Source: Glandiceps talaboti
Lineage: Eukaryota > Hemichordata > Enteropneusta > Spengelidae
DNA length: 64,000 nt
Direction of reading: 5' to 3'
Assembly (NCBI RefSeq): GCF_964340395.1
Contig: NC_135549.1
Span: 28,537,595-28,601,594 of the forward strand
The notes beneath the pieces were generated by a model. That model saw only the letters and a program-made list of their open reading frames with translations, had not been told where the DNA came from and did not search any database. Shown piece by piece: positions 51,981-64,000 of this stretch. The position numbers were made by a program, and so were the translations under genes. How positions within the stretch are numbered: the stretch's first letter is position 1; each line of letters starts with the position of its first letter.

Positions 51981-53530
51981 TTGATCTTGTCGCCGTAGTA
52001 ACTGCTGTTATTGTTTCAAATGTTTTTGTTCTAAAAATCATTTGCCCACTGAAGTTACAACTACGGAACGGATATTTCAGATAAAATAATAACTTATTGT
52101 TTTTCAATGTGCTAAATTATACATCAAATTACAGAAGTGGCCATGGATGATAGCCGGGTGTCCTTGTTTGGTGCGGGTATCCTCCCTGTTATGTAAACAC
52201 TGGAAGTCTCCAAAACGTACACGGCAAGACCATAGAAGTCATCAGAAATGCCCACCCTACTGTTAGTACAATTTAAACAAATGTCCATTCGATAGCTTAT
52301 ATAAACATAGCATAATACAATAGTTTCAGTTTGTGCCTAAGTCGAAGTTGAAAATTCGGTTTCCGTTATCGTAATTATCTCAGCTTTTAAAGCGTCACTA
52401 GTTACCACTAAAACGTTGTGGTTTTTTTTGTTCTTTTTTGTTTTTTTTTAAGTTTCCTTCGGTACAGTAACTCACTCGTAATATCGTACACAATGAACAG
52501 TATCACATCACTTGTGGGTAAACGTGTTTTTCTAGCTTTACAGAAAAGAAATTAAATCAAATTTATTTTTAGGTCCGTTCCCAAAAATAGCGTCCTCAAC
52601 GGCGATAACGATTTCAAACTGTTTCTGTACTGCTTATGGATAATATCGACCAATGATTAACATGTGCGTAATTATTAGTATTTTAGCAATATTCAGCGAA
52701 TATACACACTGTGCGGTTGTCTGATCGAATAAATGATATTCCATTAAATTTTACAACTTGTACAGTTTTATCACAGTCACAGATTCAAAACCACACTTTC
52801 GTTCAAGATTTAAACTTACCACAGATAATATTAACCACTAATTATCAGATACAATGTCTTCTTATAAGTAATTTACCAATTAGTAGTGAATATATCTTTG
52901 GTTATTTGATGATAACAAAATGTCCCAGTTGCGGCTAGTGCAGGTTGAAGGTATGTATGATCAAATTGAAGTGAAATTGAATAATATACGATGTTGAACT
53001 TGAGAGTATTTCCACACAATATGTCAAATTGTAGTATATAGAGAAGAATAGAGAGAAAAAATACCAAGGCACTGAATATTAATTTCCAAATTTGCATATC
53101 CCTACTAAATTAATGATATTTTAGTACGTTTTAGAGGAGGCTATAAAGTATCTCTCTGTTTTAGGATCAACCATTTTATGACAATTTTATGAGCCATCTT
53201 ATAAAAATTACAAAAATAGAATCGAGTAGGGTAGTTAATCATAACGTAGATACTCCGCGTTTGTTTGTTCGTCCATATGACATACGACATATGATTAATT
53301 GTTTTTTTTAGGCAAAACACTTTTTTTAAATGTTTGTTTTCGATAGTATGACTTCAGAAAATAGGATATGTAGATCGGAATTTTAATTTCTTTGCTGTGA
53401 AAATAATGGTCGCGGCTACTCAAACTACTGTCGGTTTGGTTATTGGAATCACACAGTTTCTTGTATGGCCCTATCGTTGTCTGAAACCTCGTGAATTTAC
53501 CAAATCATTGCAGGTATAATCTTGAAATCA
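51981..53530. other. intergenic or intronic, no gene seen
   Basis: AT-rich. T-runs at 52424-52450 and no recognisable exon or element. Confidence 0.4.
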
Positions 53531-53853
53531 TTAAAATGGCCTTAGGGCATTTATTTTGGATTTTTAATTAGAAGAAACTATTTTATCATTGCTTTCTACT
53601 TGACAAATCAATGTGAAACCGTCAACACAGACCAAGTCTGCGTTTGCAACCCAATACATCACATGATGTTATTGTACGTACAATAACAAACATTTTACAT
53701 ATTGATTAATCGTCTGCAATACATTGAGTTACAAACTCAGAATTGGTCAATGTTGTTTCACATTGATTTTTCAAGTAGGAAACCATAATAAAATAGTTTT
53801 ATAAATTAAAAACCAAAATAAATACACAATCCTCATCCATATGACCACTTTAA
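53531..53853. mobile_element. MITE with TTAA ends, copy 3
   Basis: TTAAAATGGCC at the left end and ATGACCACTTTAA at the right. Inverted blocks about 75 bp long (GGGCATTTATTTTGGATTTT and, complemented, GTGTATTTATTTTGGTTTTT) show the same family as 14195-14423. Confidence 0.75.
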
Positions 53854-56000
53854 GTCTGACATTTTAACATATAAGTAATTATGATTTGGTTTCACTGCAC
53901 TTACTCATGATTGCGCAATGTTTGTGGAAATTTGAAAGAAAAAAAAGGAACAACAATAACCGGTCTGAACCAGAAGGAAGTGATACTACCCAGTACCACG
54001 ACTCGTGACATGACATCCAGGTTCTATAATTTATGATGACGTTTACAGTCAACTCCTAATATTGACATAAATTAGACAGGGTGTACTTACTGGTTTGTTT
54101 TGGTTAATATTTCAAGATTGCTTTTAATACATTTGCATGGTGCATCATCATGCTTAGATGGCCAGCGAACCGTTGCCATGTTTTGAGTGCAAAATGTAAG
54201 GGTTGGCGAGAACTAATCTTGTCTTGTGACGAAACTAATAGAAAAAGACTCCAGTAATATTTCGTGACGCACTGCTTGATCCGGCGTGAGTCCGAGTAAT
54301 TGCGTGCCGCAACATCTGAAATGCTAGCTAGGCTTTTTATCAAAGGATCGGATTATAGCTCAACTCAGTTCATTAAAAATATGTCACGTGTTGCGTCAAG
54401 AAAATTGAACTATTATCATGATTATCTAGCTTTCGTTTGAATAATTCTGACGTCATTGAATGCTTGTTATAGTCTGAGTTTTACCGCCTTTTTTGTCCAA
54501 GTGATTCATCAGATGAATGCTTGGTCGTAATATTTGAATTATTTAAATCTAGCGAGGGAATAGATTTTCATAAAAAGAAAGTTGATAGAGGCGATTTTAA
54601 TACTGTATAGAAAATTAATTTCTACGAATACAATATTTGCGAGACATCACCTAGAATCAAGACTTCAGTGATGTGTGACAGCTAGGCATCATTGGAGACA
54701 CTTGTATTGAAAAAAACGACATTGTCTATGATTGCAAAATCAACATTGTGGCGGAGAAGAAAAAACAACCAATGTGTAATATCTTAATGGCTTTGTTCAT
54801 ATGCAATCATATAACAGGTGACGTTGAGTTGGAATGTTCGATGCGATTCTCGAATAATCCTCAATAATATTAATTCTGAACAGGTGATTTACACATAGAT
54901 GTAAAATATTGATGAGGATCGTAGAATATTGACAAATCAGTAAACGATTTCGGAGAAAATTTTTGCGGTTGAAAATTTCCATCCCGTGATAATCATGCAA
55001 TATTGCGATGTTTTACCTAAACGATTCGAAGACACGGCTAAGATGCATAGAAACTGAACAATTTAACCATTGGCTACTTGATGTTTGTTTTAAGAAGTCA
55101 AGTCATTGCCGACATAGAACGGTTTAGTCTACGTAATATGGTAACGATGTAAAGACGCCAATATAAACACTGACGTGTTGACTATTCAGCATTAAATGTA
55201 CGACATTTACACCTATAGTTCACTAATGGCCAATCCATTATCTAACCAGTGAACACAATGCGATGAATTCACTATATACTAGTGTCAAATTAAACGACGA
55301 GTCGACAGTCTGTACAACTATCTTTCACTATCTGGATTCTCCTCTGCGATTTATAAGGTTTGTGGCAATCCATTAAAAAAAATCCAACGACATCTCAATA
55401 ACCATGGTAACAGATACAGGTAGGTACTGTAGCCATGGGTGCGGCATGTTGACCGCAAACTATACTAGGGACTCTTCGAGGACGGAACTGGCTGATGATT
55501 TAATAACCCAGTGAGGTCGTAACGGCGATGTATGGAATTTTTATCTTTCATTGTCGAAATGAAATTTGATAATTTTCAGTCATGGTAAATTCTAAATGTA
55601 TCTAGTAATTTCAATAAGCCCTATTCATATATATTAAAATCGATTCATTCCACTTATAAAAATTCATACATGTTGACAGCAGAACACAGTGTGACCTGGG
55701 TAACCTAGCAAAACACGGAAGAACGTGCAGTAAACGACTCGAAAACATCACACACAGAGAAGAAAGATTGATATTTGAATTTCTGACACTCGTGTTCATA
55801 TCATCAAATAATTGGCTATGACTTTAAATTGCAGTCAATTTAAATAGCACAATAGCAGTCAGTGTTATATATTACAGCGCAAGCGCACTGTAACATCTGT
55901 TGTGGAAAAAACTCTCCCAGGTACGAAAACGCAAGACAAAACGATGGAAATGTACACCATTATCAAGGAAAACACTGCAAGGGGAAAAAGACATACCTAC
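53854..56000. other. probable intron, no confident exon
   Basis: If the minus-strand exons at 56.0 and 51.4 kb belong together this is intronic. A 79-codon minus-strand frame at 54104-54343 (with FALKTWQRFAGHLSMMMHHA) looks mildly protein-like but lacks clear splice signals. Confidence 0.35.
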
Positions 56001-56102
56001 CTCGTGTTTAGAAGCAGTAACGTAAACGACTGCCAAGCAAAGCAAGACCAGCACGAACGCCGACACGTAGTTGTACATTATAAACGGTTTCTTCGATGAC
56101 AT
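56001..56102 (-). CDS. first coding exon with signal anchor, unrecognised membrane or secreted protein
   Basis: ATG at 56102 opens 34 codons. A short basic N-terminus (MSSKKP) is followed by a hydrophobic stretch of about 18 residues (YVSAFVLVLLCLAVVYV) and then TASKHE, before a donor GTAGGT (complement of 55995-56000). The layout suits a type II membrane protein, such as a Golgi enzyme, or a cleavable signal peptide. The exon ends in phase 0. The next exon may be 51376-51648, but that join is a guess. Confidence 0.5.
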
Positions 56103-58240
56103 GGACCGCAAAGACGCAACTGCCTACATGCTCGTTGAACGTCAATTATGCGTTCTGCAAAACGAGAGGCCTCTCGTCACCTAGCGTGTCGTCATGAATA
56201 TTAAACAGCTTTAATAATAATACTAATGTCCATCGATCTCATATTGCCTGTGAAATTATGATTAGTAGTATATAGATGTCGACACTGATGGCGCACGTTG
56301 TATTCTCTCAACGTCGAATAATTGGTATGCCTTTGTTTTTATTTTATTTTTTGAACTCATTGTGCTTTTGTACGGTTAAGTCAGTGAATGCAAACAATTG
56401 TACTCTTCAGCCTGACTTTATGACATGTTACGAAGTAGACCAAACTAATGCAATAGTGATCGAGATGATTGCCTAGAATCTAAATAAAAGCATACTTTTT
56501 GAAAGACAAGATTCGGGGGAGTGCACGTAACAGTCTCCTAACTGTTAATTACTATATGTAACCATTGCGTGAATGAAAGCTATATCTTTGAAAAATATAT
56601 GTCAGTTCTGGACGTACAAAAGAAAATAATCACGTGACTGAAATCCGATAATGTTTAGTTTTGAATTCCATATATTTTCGAATTGTTTCAATATTTCCCT
56701 ATGTCCTGGCGTCTAACCATCATGACTCCAAGGGGTACAACATAAGGAGATCTGTCATTTCTGTTCGATCAATGGCCAATCATTCTCTTATGAAAGGTTA
56801 TGTTGTCTGGCCAACGTACTGAATATTACACTTACGGTAGGTTAAGGCGTAAATGGCAGTACTGGATAATATTATTCAATGTGCGTCATTCTTGATGTTA
56901 CTATGGATACGAAAACTTTAGTATTATGGACCATTGAGTAACAAGCACATCTTACTGTATTTGCAAGGCTCGCAACTTGTAACACAGTTATCTGTTCTGA
57001 CTTTGCATTGTTTAGGGTTTTCTTGTGAAAGATGTTAATTACCGAGTGTCGCTGGTTTCCGATATGCAATAATTAACTTCCGGCATACCCTATCTCAATC
57101 GAGTCGGTACTCAGTAACTTTCTGCTCTGAGCTGTGGCTGACAAAGATCATACGTTCTAACCCAGGGCAACCTGTTCATTGGTGTTTTGTGTTTATAAAT
57201 CCATCCAACGGGTGGGAATAGAGGCACGAGTAATCTGTGTATTAATACGTTTTCCTAAATAACCACATTTTCTGTCGTAGCCAGTGAATTCTGAAAGTCT
57301 TTTTTTTTCACCCCATTGTGGTTGGGTTGGATGACAACTCGACATTGACAGATAATGATGGGAAGTGACAGGTTTACCATAGAAATCGGTTTTAAAATTA
57401 TGATTGAGTCTGGGTGGATTACTGATCACACATAAAAAATACACACATTTTTGAAAAGTAAAACGAACTTTTTATTTCATTGATTCATGATATTATACAA
57501 GTAGAACACAAGATCGAGTCGTTCGGGCGCGCTAATACCCTCTTGCGAATCTGATATTGTAGTGCGCCACCAGCGACAAAGTCTCACAGTCCATCATAAT
57601 AATACAATTAATATATACTATCGATCGAAACCCGAGGATTTCATTCGTCGTTTGTCGTTTTCTTTTGACGTGGATTTGACACACAAGCACCAGGATCATA
57701 AAATAAAGGGCATATTTTAAAGACAAATGAAGGCAGCAATATGAATACCACAGTATAGATAGAATAATCTTCTTCTAAGTTTAGATATAGTAGACAAAAT
57801 AATTTAAAAAATGTATGTTTTTTTATCACGAATATATAATTATCATACATGTAGATGCGTCAGTTCTATGACGTCATTCGATTTGTGCATGACGTCATCC
57901 GAATAAGTAAATCAGACCACATAAAGTATACCAAGCAGAAAGCTAAACTATTTTTTTTTTAAATTAATTGGACCAGACGTTCTATTTCAATTGTACTTCC
58001 CATCACGATGATTCGGTATCGCTACCTTCACTTACGTGTACATATCGATTTTCAAGTATGCCTGTGAAACTTACATTTGGAAATATAAAAAAATTCACCC
58101 TGATAAATAATTTGTCTCCAAATAAGATGACGTTCATCTGAGGGTGGCCTTATACTATGTATCTCAAGACCCGATCGACCAAATATTTCTTTAGTGTGGC
58201 AAAAGAAATCACGCCCTCTATGGCACGATTAGACAAAAAT
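56103..58240. other. intergenic, no gene seen
   Basis: AT-rich sequence without recognisable exons or repeats. Several frames of 60-80 codons have no features. Confidence 0.4.
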
Positions 58241-58269
58241 GAAAACGTCATTGTATCTGAGCGAAAGAT

Positions 58270-58450
58270 ATTCGTTCTTGCTGAAATTCGGGACCTTTAA
58301 GGGACCGGTCAGTTTCTTCGGCCGGGGGGGGGGGCGGTTGATTTGTAGGGGGGTCACCCTGTTTTCGAAATTGGCAGTGGGGGGGGGAGGGTCATGCTGT
58401 TTTGAAAATTGTGGATGGGGGGGGGGGGTTATTGTGTTTTGGATTATGAT
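58270..58450 (+). repeat. G-run-rich repeat fragment
   Basis: Three runs of 9-10 G (58324, 58381, 58418) alternate with CTGTTTTCGAAATTGGCAGT-type sequence. A similar unit (GGGGGGTCA...CTGTTTT) recurs at 59990-60045. The proline-rich or glycine-rich translations are not believable genes. Confidence 0.6.
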
Positions 58451-58989
58451 GAAAGAAAAACATCCTTCTCTACAATGGCATATAGCCTTGTCTGAAATGT
58501 GGTACATGTCAATATTTGTTCTTGTCCCTGTTTCTTACATGAATTCTTTAATATTACTTATTAGTTCAAACATAACTATACATATACATATACATGTATT
58601 ACCTAGCTACCACACTAGTTACAGAACATGACATGTAAATGTTTGGCTGTTTCACAATCAATGCTTCACTTATATTGCACTTTGGGGCAAAAGTGAACTT
58701 GAAGGTTTCGTAATGGTAATCTTCATAGATAGTTTATAAAAGAAGTTAATCTAATTGTTCTACTCGTCACTATGAACTTGTCAGAAGGGATTAATACACT
58801 TTCTATTTTGGACACTACATGTTATTGACACTACAAATCACCACATCTCATCAGATTCCAGTTTCTATTATACACTAGGTATAACCACCTAAAGTTTTCT
58901 AACATACCGGTGACTTTACATGCAATGCAATATTAATGCCCATTACGGGCCCATTTTTTAATGATATGGGAAACTAATTTAAAATTTAC

Positions 58990-59890
58990 ATTAACGTTAG
59001 CTTTTCGAAGCTTGGAAATATTACCGCAAAGGCTATGAACAACATAAACATTGTCTTAATAGAAGCAAAAAAAACCTGCAGATCTGCCAGGGGGAACCCC
59101 AAGGACTCCCTCACCCCCAGAGGTCACTCATGCATTCAACCAATAATCAGATGCACCAACAACCTTTTTACTGTCATAATGGTATTAAACTTTTCTTAAA
59201 TTGTTTCACCCTATTCTAATTTGAGATGATTTTGTCTTTTAAAGATGTGAAATATTTCCCAAGATAGGCTAAAATTGCCTTAATCTCCAAATCTCCCCTA
59301 CCAATGATACTACCATTATAGATGTGCTGACCTTTACTACATGTATATAATGATGTCATTTAACTTTTCAAGAACATATTTCAACCCAATGTAAGTTATA
59401 AATAATAGTTTCTGATACTTGATGGTGCTGTACTGTAAAACATGTATTAAGTTATTGCTTGAAAAGTTCTGAATAGCCTAAATATTGGCTTTAAGAGTAA
59501 AAATCCTCCAAGGTTCTAGAGGATGATCCCGGGCCATCGGACCCGCCACATGAGGTGGATATATCCTAGACTCAAGCTCTTCCCCTCTTACTGTCAAGAT
59601 GCTATCAAAGTATATTTCAAAAGTATTTCAACCCTACGTAGTTGCTTTTTTTCATATTGGTGCTGTCTTGTAAAGCTTGGAAATTATTTTCTGAAAATGT
59701 CGGAAGTCTCAAAATTGACTTTTCGGAGTTAAAAACCTAGCTTCTAGGGGGAGACCTCCTAGGACCCCCCTAAGAGATGTACATTTCCCTTCTAACGCTT
59801 CCCCCCTACCTTTCACTGTCAAAGATGCTATTAAACTCCTTTTGGAATATATTTACCCTGTGTAGTCAGTAATTATAATTATGATAGTGC
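58990..59890. repeat. three diverged tandem copies of a repeat of about 300 bp
   Basis: Blocks such as TGGTGCTGT...TGTAAA, GGCTTTAAGAGTAAAAATCC and CTAGGGGGAGACCTCCTAGG recur in the same order around 59040-59110, 59430-59530 and 59655-59780, with ACTGTCA...ATGCTATTAAA spacers. Divergence is high. No protein is encoded. Confidence 0.55.
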
Positions 59891-60045
59891 TAACCCGGGA
59901 TCTTAATAAAGTAGATGCAAGACAGTCAAGCAGTCCACACTGAGTCACGATCAAAAAATACCTGTCATGTGAATATTGTATATTATATATGGGGGAGGGG
60001 GGTCATCATGTTTTAGAATTAAGTGATAGGGGGGTCAGCCTGTTT

Positions 60046-61154
60046 TTGGTTTTACAGATATGGGAGATCAGTGACTTTATGTCTGCCCGAGTTAAGAATC
60101 CACCGCCTCCCCCCCACCCCCAGGCTGGAGAAAATGACCAGTCCGTAATGAAACAAAAGGTTCAATGTTTCCTTCTGACTTTAATTGTCATTTCTAAGTC
60201 ATTTATTAGACTGTTAAAAAGTATAACCATGAAAAGTACACATAGTCAGAAACTTACTTTTTTTTCTACTTTATTTTTTTAACATTGTAATCGGCCGACC
60301 GACCTTTTTTAAGTGTTACGATCGGAAATACAGAATTGACTAAGGCCGCCCTAACATTTAATCTAATTTAAAAGTTAATTTCCAACAATACAAAATTTTT
60401 AAGTTGGACATTATTTCCACCATCTCCCCCCCCCCCCACCCTCAGTCTCACCCCGGCCAACAACCGATACATCATCCAATATGATTTTACGAATGATATG
60501 CCAACCAACGTAAAAGTTTATTAAAACATAACTTTTCCACGCCAAGTTGAAAAAAATAAAATTCCTTCAAAAAGGATGCACATTGTCCTGCAGTTTTCCA
60601 TGTGATATAGTGGAGACCTGGCTGAAGTCCGAAACGATGTGAAACTGTACCACGTGTACACTTTAAAAAAACACACACCTGAATTGAAAAAGTGGAATTC
60701 AACCTGATAATACGAGTATTTGACGTAAGTTTTAAACTTTGTTTCTCCAGATTTCCAAGGAATTCCCATGTGTTGTCTGATCTAATCCATCAAGAGACCA
60801 CGATAACCCAAGACAAACACAAAGACAAATTCTTCTCTCCCTTCCATGGCAATGTATAACTAGAAATTCTTTTTTTTTTCAGTAAGACCTTCTGTGGGAG
60901 ATCATATAGGGTCGTTCTTGTCCAGAAGAAACTGTCTACTATCGTATTTTATATGTAACAACCTAAACTTGGTCCACATATCATGTAAAGACCATGAATG
61001 TATTACTCTTTTTTTTACTAATAAATCCGTGGAAAACTGATATGGCACTACATGATCACTCACACGTACACGGTCATAGTATTCTTGAATATTTCTTCAT
61101 TGACATTGCCGTACGGTTAACGTTGACGTTGCCAACGTGGTTGTCATTACATAC
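60046..61154. other. intergenic or intronic, no gene seen
   Basis: It includes C-runs at 60108 and 60426. GAAGTCCGAAACGATGTGAA at 60625 resembles short motifs near the ends of Penelope-like elements, but nothing else supports an element there. Confidence 0.35.
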
Positions 61155-61392
61155 AAGTCGTAGCTGGAAATCCCAGTAATTCGCTGAGGAAAATTGAATA
61201 CTTGTCGTCACGTAGTTGCCTTTCACGTCTGACGAAACATGTCCATGATGAACCACTACTGCCTATAAACATGACTGCTCCTATCAGAGACACAATCAAA
61301 CATAATTTGCCGTTGGTGGCGTTCCTGCAAGCTTTCACTTTTCTCTCTACATTCCTAATTTGTTTGTACGCAATAGTAATTATAGTTTCCAA
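61155..61392 (-). CDS. possible exon with one transmembrane segment
   Basis: Between an acceptor (TTGTTCAG) and a donor (GTATGT) the minus strand is open for 79 codons plus one base. It encodes a basic amphipathic start (QIRNVERKVKACRN), a hydrophobic segment (LCLIVSLIGAVMFIGSS) and a charged tail (RRERQLRDDKY). The family is unknown. Phase does not match a direct join to 61658-61790, so it may belong to another transcript or be spurious. Confidence 0.25.
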
Positions 61393-61657
61393 CTGAACAA
61401 TTTAATCGTCATTTTTATTGACACAATGTCCGTTAATTCTACGACATCATTCGAGCATAATTATTTTTTCCGTTCATGATACGAAAATTCTACTCTACAG
61501 GACGAGGTGCCGTAAAGATGGCAGCACAACGGTTTACGATTGTATCCTTATTCCATCAGAAACTGGAAAACAAGTCTAAGTGAAATAGATGCAAGTAATT
61601 TGTCTCTAAAAATGAGAAATAAAAGAATGGCTAGCGTAAAAGTTTGTGTGGACTTAC

Positions 61658-61790
61658 TTGATGCTAGTTCCTGCTCGACCAATGAAAGGACGTAGTTATC
61701 TTCATATAACACATTTAAACCAAGTCGCTTGAGTACGTCATCAGATGTAAAGACGGTCAGATTTATCGCCCTTAGGTGAGACACAAAATC
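61658..61790 (-). CDS. putative exon, downstream partner of 62191-62335
   Basis: Acceptor CCACACAG and donor GTAAGT bound 44 codons plus one base: DFVSHLRAINLTVFTSDDVL, then KRLGLNVLYEDNYVLSLVEQ. The alternation of hydrophobic and charged residues looks like an alpha/beta domain. The phase (0 in, 1 out) fits the preceding exon at 62191-62335. Unrecognised family. Confidence 0.4.
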
Positions 61791-62032
61791 CTGTGTGGAG
61801 AAGGTATATGAATAATGATGACGTTTTAAGTGACTTGTCCATCGTGCGCTGCTTTGACAGTATTTTATTATCAGTTATACAGACAGTGGGTCTACGCATA
61901 TAAACTAGAACTCATTAGGTCTATTAGAACTCTGCGAATCAGAAGGTCACTTAGAGTACATTTATATGAAAGACAATACGATTCTACTGTTTGTCGCGAT
62001 CAAAAATCTCTCTTCCTCTCTCTCTGTCTCTG

Positions 62033-62050
62033 TCTCTCTCTGTCTCTGTA

Positions 62051-62107
<57 letters not shown>

Positions 62108-62122
62108 TTCTCTCTCTCTCTC
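62033..62122. repeat. (TCTG)n and (TC)n microsatellite
   Basis: About 15 TCTG units flanked by TC-rich sequence, in the presumed intron between the two putative exons. Confidence 0.95.
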
Positions 62123-62190
62123 ACTTACTCACAAAGTACGTTTCACCATTGATATTTGACAAATGTGTAATAAACATCCACTTAATTTAC

Positions 62191-62335
62191 CCATGACGCC
62201 GGTGGTTGTGCTATATACACACATCTAAGGCGAGGTACATTCATCACCGCTTTCTGTAATTGTGTTGCTATTTGTGGCCCAGTACTGTTCAATTTCTGGA
62301 ACAATTGACAGTCGACACTTTTCATAACATTGCAC
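62191..62335 (-). CDS. putative exon of the same unrecognised minus-strand gene
   Basis: A strong acceptor (TTCTTCTTCCAG) and a donor (GTAAAT) bound 145 bp that encode [20 protein letters not shown] followed by [20 protein letters not shown] and ending PPASW in phase 0. Joined to 61658-61790 it gives about 92 residues without a stop. A second frame of the same exon reaches a TAG. No family recognised. Confidence 0.35.
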
Positions 62336-62400
62336 CTGGAAGAAGAACGAAAAAAAGTGATGAAGATCGATCATGTTGTTGGTGTATATATTATATTTAT

Positions 62401-62680
<280 letters not shown>

Positions 62681-62692
62681 TTTGATACTATT

Positions 62693-62695
<3 letters not shown>

Positions 62696-62780
<85 letters not shown>
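62696..62780. repeat. (AT)n microsatellite, right flank of the hammerhead element
   Basis: About 42 AT units. Confidence 0.95.
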
Positions 62781-62783
<3 letters not shown>

Positions 62784-63150
62784 TGCACGTGTATATGTTG
62801 ATGATACTTTCATTTCGTAATCGTACTTCTTTCTGAATGAATTAAAAAAGAACAACTAAAATCAGAAGGAAACTTAGAACCAAAAGTTTAGCAATAAACG
62901 CTAAATTTGGCTCAGATATGTGACATTGTACAATCAGTGACGTTTGAGGTTTTTTCTTATCCTGCCATAGAGGACGTGTTTTATTTTCTATTTCACCAGA
63001 TTGCAGAAGTATAGAGTCAGTCGGGACATTAGAAAGATATAATTATGTACGGCCGTCCTCATAACCATTTCGAATGTCGCTTTAAATTAACTTTATAATA
63101 CATTTGGTTATTATTCCCCAATATTTCTTCGTTTCTTCGAATGATCTAAT
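62781..63150. other. intergenic, no gene seen
   Basis: AT-rich, without features. Confidence 0.4.
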
Positions 63151-63154
63151 TGAG

Positions 63155-63440
63155 GGCCCTTGTCACTACGAGTCGCTAGACTCGAGTAGTGACAAAACCC
63201 TTGGGTCAAGAGTATGTAGTCCGATTGAATGATACAGCCTGTTTACGGCGCTAGTAGTACTCCATTATATCTTGTGGTCCCACCGAGGGAATACACCGGC
63301 GCCGTAAAAAGCATGCAGGCTACAGTGAATAAAGAAATATATACATCAAGCAAAATTTATGACAAATCGAGAAAAAAAGTGGAAATTTTAAACTAATATT
63401 TCAAGCACCACAGAACCAGTGATGTAGTTTTCGTCACGCA
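63155..63440. repeat. dispersed hairpin-containing repeat, copy 2
   Basis: Hairpin GGGCCCTTGTCACTACGAG with CTCGAGTAGTGACAAAACCC, a second inverted repeat (TTTACGGCGC...GGCGCCGTAAA, 63243-63309), then TTTCAAGCACCACAGAACCA. The first and last blocks match 24940-25390 in order. Confidence 0.5.
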
Positions 63441-64000
63441 AATGACCAGGGTATCATGAACTGAGCGGATCCGTACTTTTTTGTTCGAACACGTTCAACT
63501 TGGCGTATGTGTGGTAAGAGTAACTTTTCATTTAAATTTATTGATTGCATATTGTATTTTGACGTACATGTATATATACAGATGAGAAGTTGACTTCTGC
63601 ATACCAGTGTGTGACTGACTCATGTTTGTTCATTTGTCTGAAAACACAGATGGAAGATTCATTTTGAAAAATTGCGCCCTCGCATGTCAACTCAGAGAAA
63701 TTTTAGTTTTTCTCAATCATATAAAACGATTCTGTTTGATTACCATTTTCTTACATTCAACTACGTTCCCCATAGCACCCCCAAGATAACATTTGAAAGA
63801 AGGCCAAATTTAAGTGAATCATTTAGAGTTTGGTGGCGATCCCGGACCTCAATTTGTGACTGCAACTTCTGAAAAGTAGACACTTTCCTTACACGATTTA
63901 ATTTCAGTTTAATTAATCAACTTTTTAATTAAATTTAGCAACATTTTTGATGGCGGAACAATTTTGTTATATGTAAACACCATTTTCAGAGGTCAGTAGT
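63441..64000. other. intergenic, no gene seen
   Basis: A 66-codon plus-strand frame at 63672-63872 has no recognisable domain. Nothing else is visible up to the window edge. Confidence 0.4.

Noticed and set aside
54490-54515. TCATCAG near 54.5 kb as a minus-strand hammerhead core
   Set aside because: No GTTTC within stem-II distance and no pairable flanks. TCATCAG near 24.54 and 61.74 kb fails for the same reasons.
60600-60670. GAAGTCCGAAACGATGTGAAAC as a further hammerhead
   Set aside because: No CUGANGA with a stem II before GAAA; only a superficial likeness to Penelope-element ends.

Overview
The window is metazoan nuclear DNA, most likely from a marine invertebrate. Genes are split by GT-AG introns, there is no operon structure, protein-coding content is sparse, and very long microsatellites ((AT)n, CTAT/CTGT, ACAT, TTTG/TCTG, GA, TAG) and short inverted-repeat elements are abundant. 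The phylum cannot be fixed from the sequence alone.

Layout. 0.43-0.78 kb, minus: first exon of a 4-hydroxyphenylpyruvate dioxygenase-like (HPD/HPDL family) gene that runs off the left edge. 11.4-16.3 kb, plus: a complete eight-exon FAD-dependent oxidoreductase of the FOXRED2 type, the only complete gene I can assemble (616 codons, frame kept across all seven introns). 22.0-22.6 kb, minus: an internal exon encoding a basic protein with an array of R-x-K-R motifs. 27.49-50.02 kb: a 9.6-kb segment present twice in direct orientation, the copies almost identical outside microsatellites, separated by 3.2 kb that holds a broken Mutator-like (PF20700-type) gene with the tail of a DEDD-exonuclease-like protein. 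51-62 kb: a few minus-strand exons of unrecognised proteins, one with a clear signal anchor.

The most interesting material is in the repeats. Small elements embedded in (AT)n tracts at 34.6, 47.5 and 62.5 kb each carry a complete type-I hammerhead ribozyme core on the minus strand: CUGANGA, a 4-bp stem II, GAAA, a 3-bp stem III, a UH cleavage site and a 4-5-bp stem I. A truncated copy and a decayed core lie at 5.0-5.4 kb. This fits ribozyme-bearing Penelope-like or retrozyme-like elements, though no reverse transcriptase is visible here.

Other structured repeats include three copies of a TTAA-flanked MITE, two copies of a 380-430 bp TIR element, several fold-back elements (one ends 13 bp from a duplication breakpoint), a 17-residue/51-bp in-frame repeat enclosed by perfect 20-bp inverted repeats, a 105-bp tandem repeat carrying RFX-like, octamer-like and GC-box-like motifs, and a 21-bp minisatellite. 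The genes are unrelated neighbours; I see no evidence that they act together.
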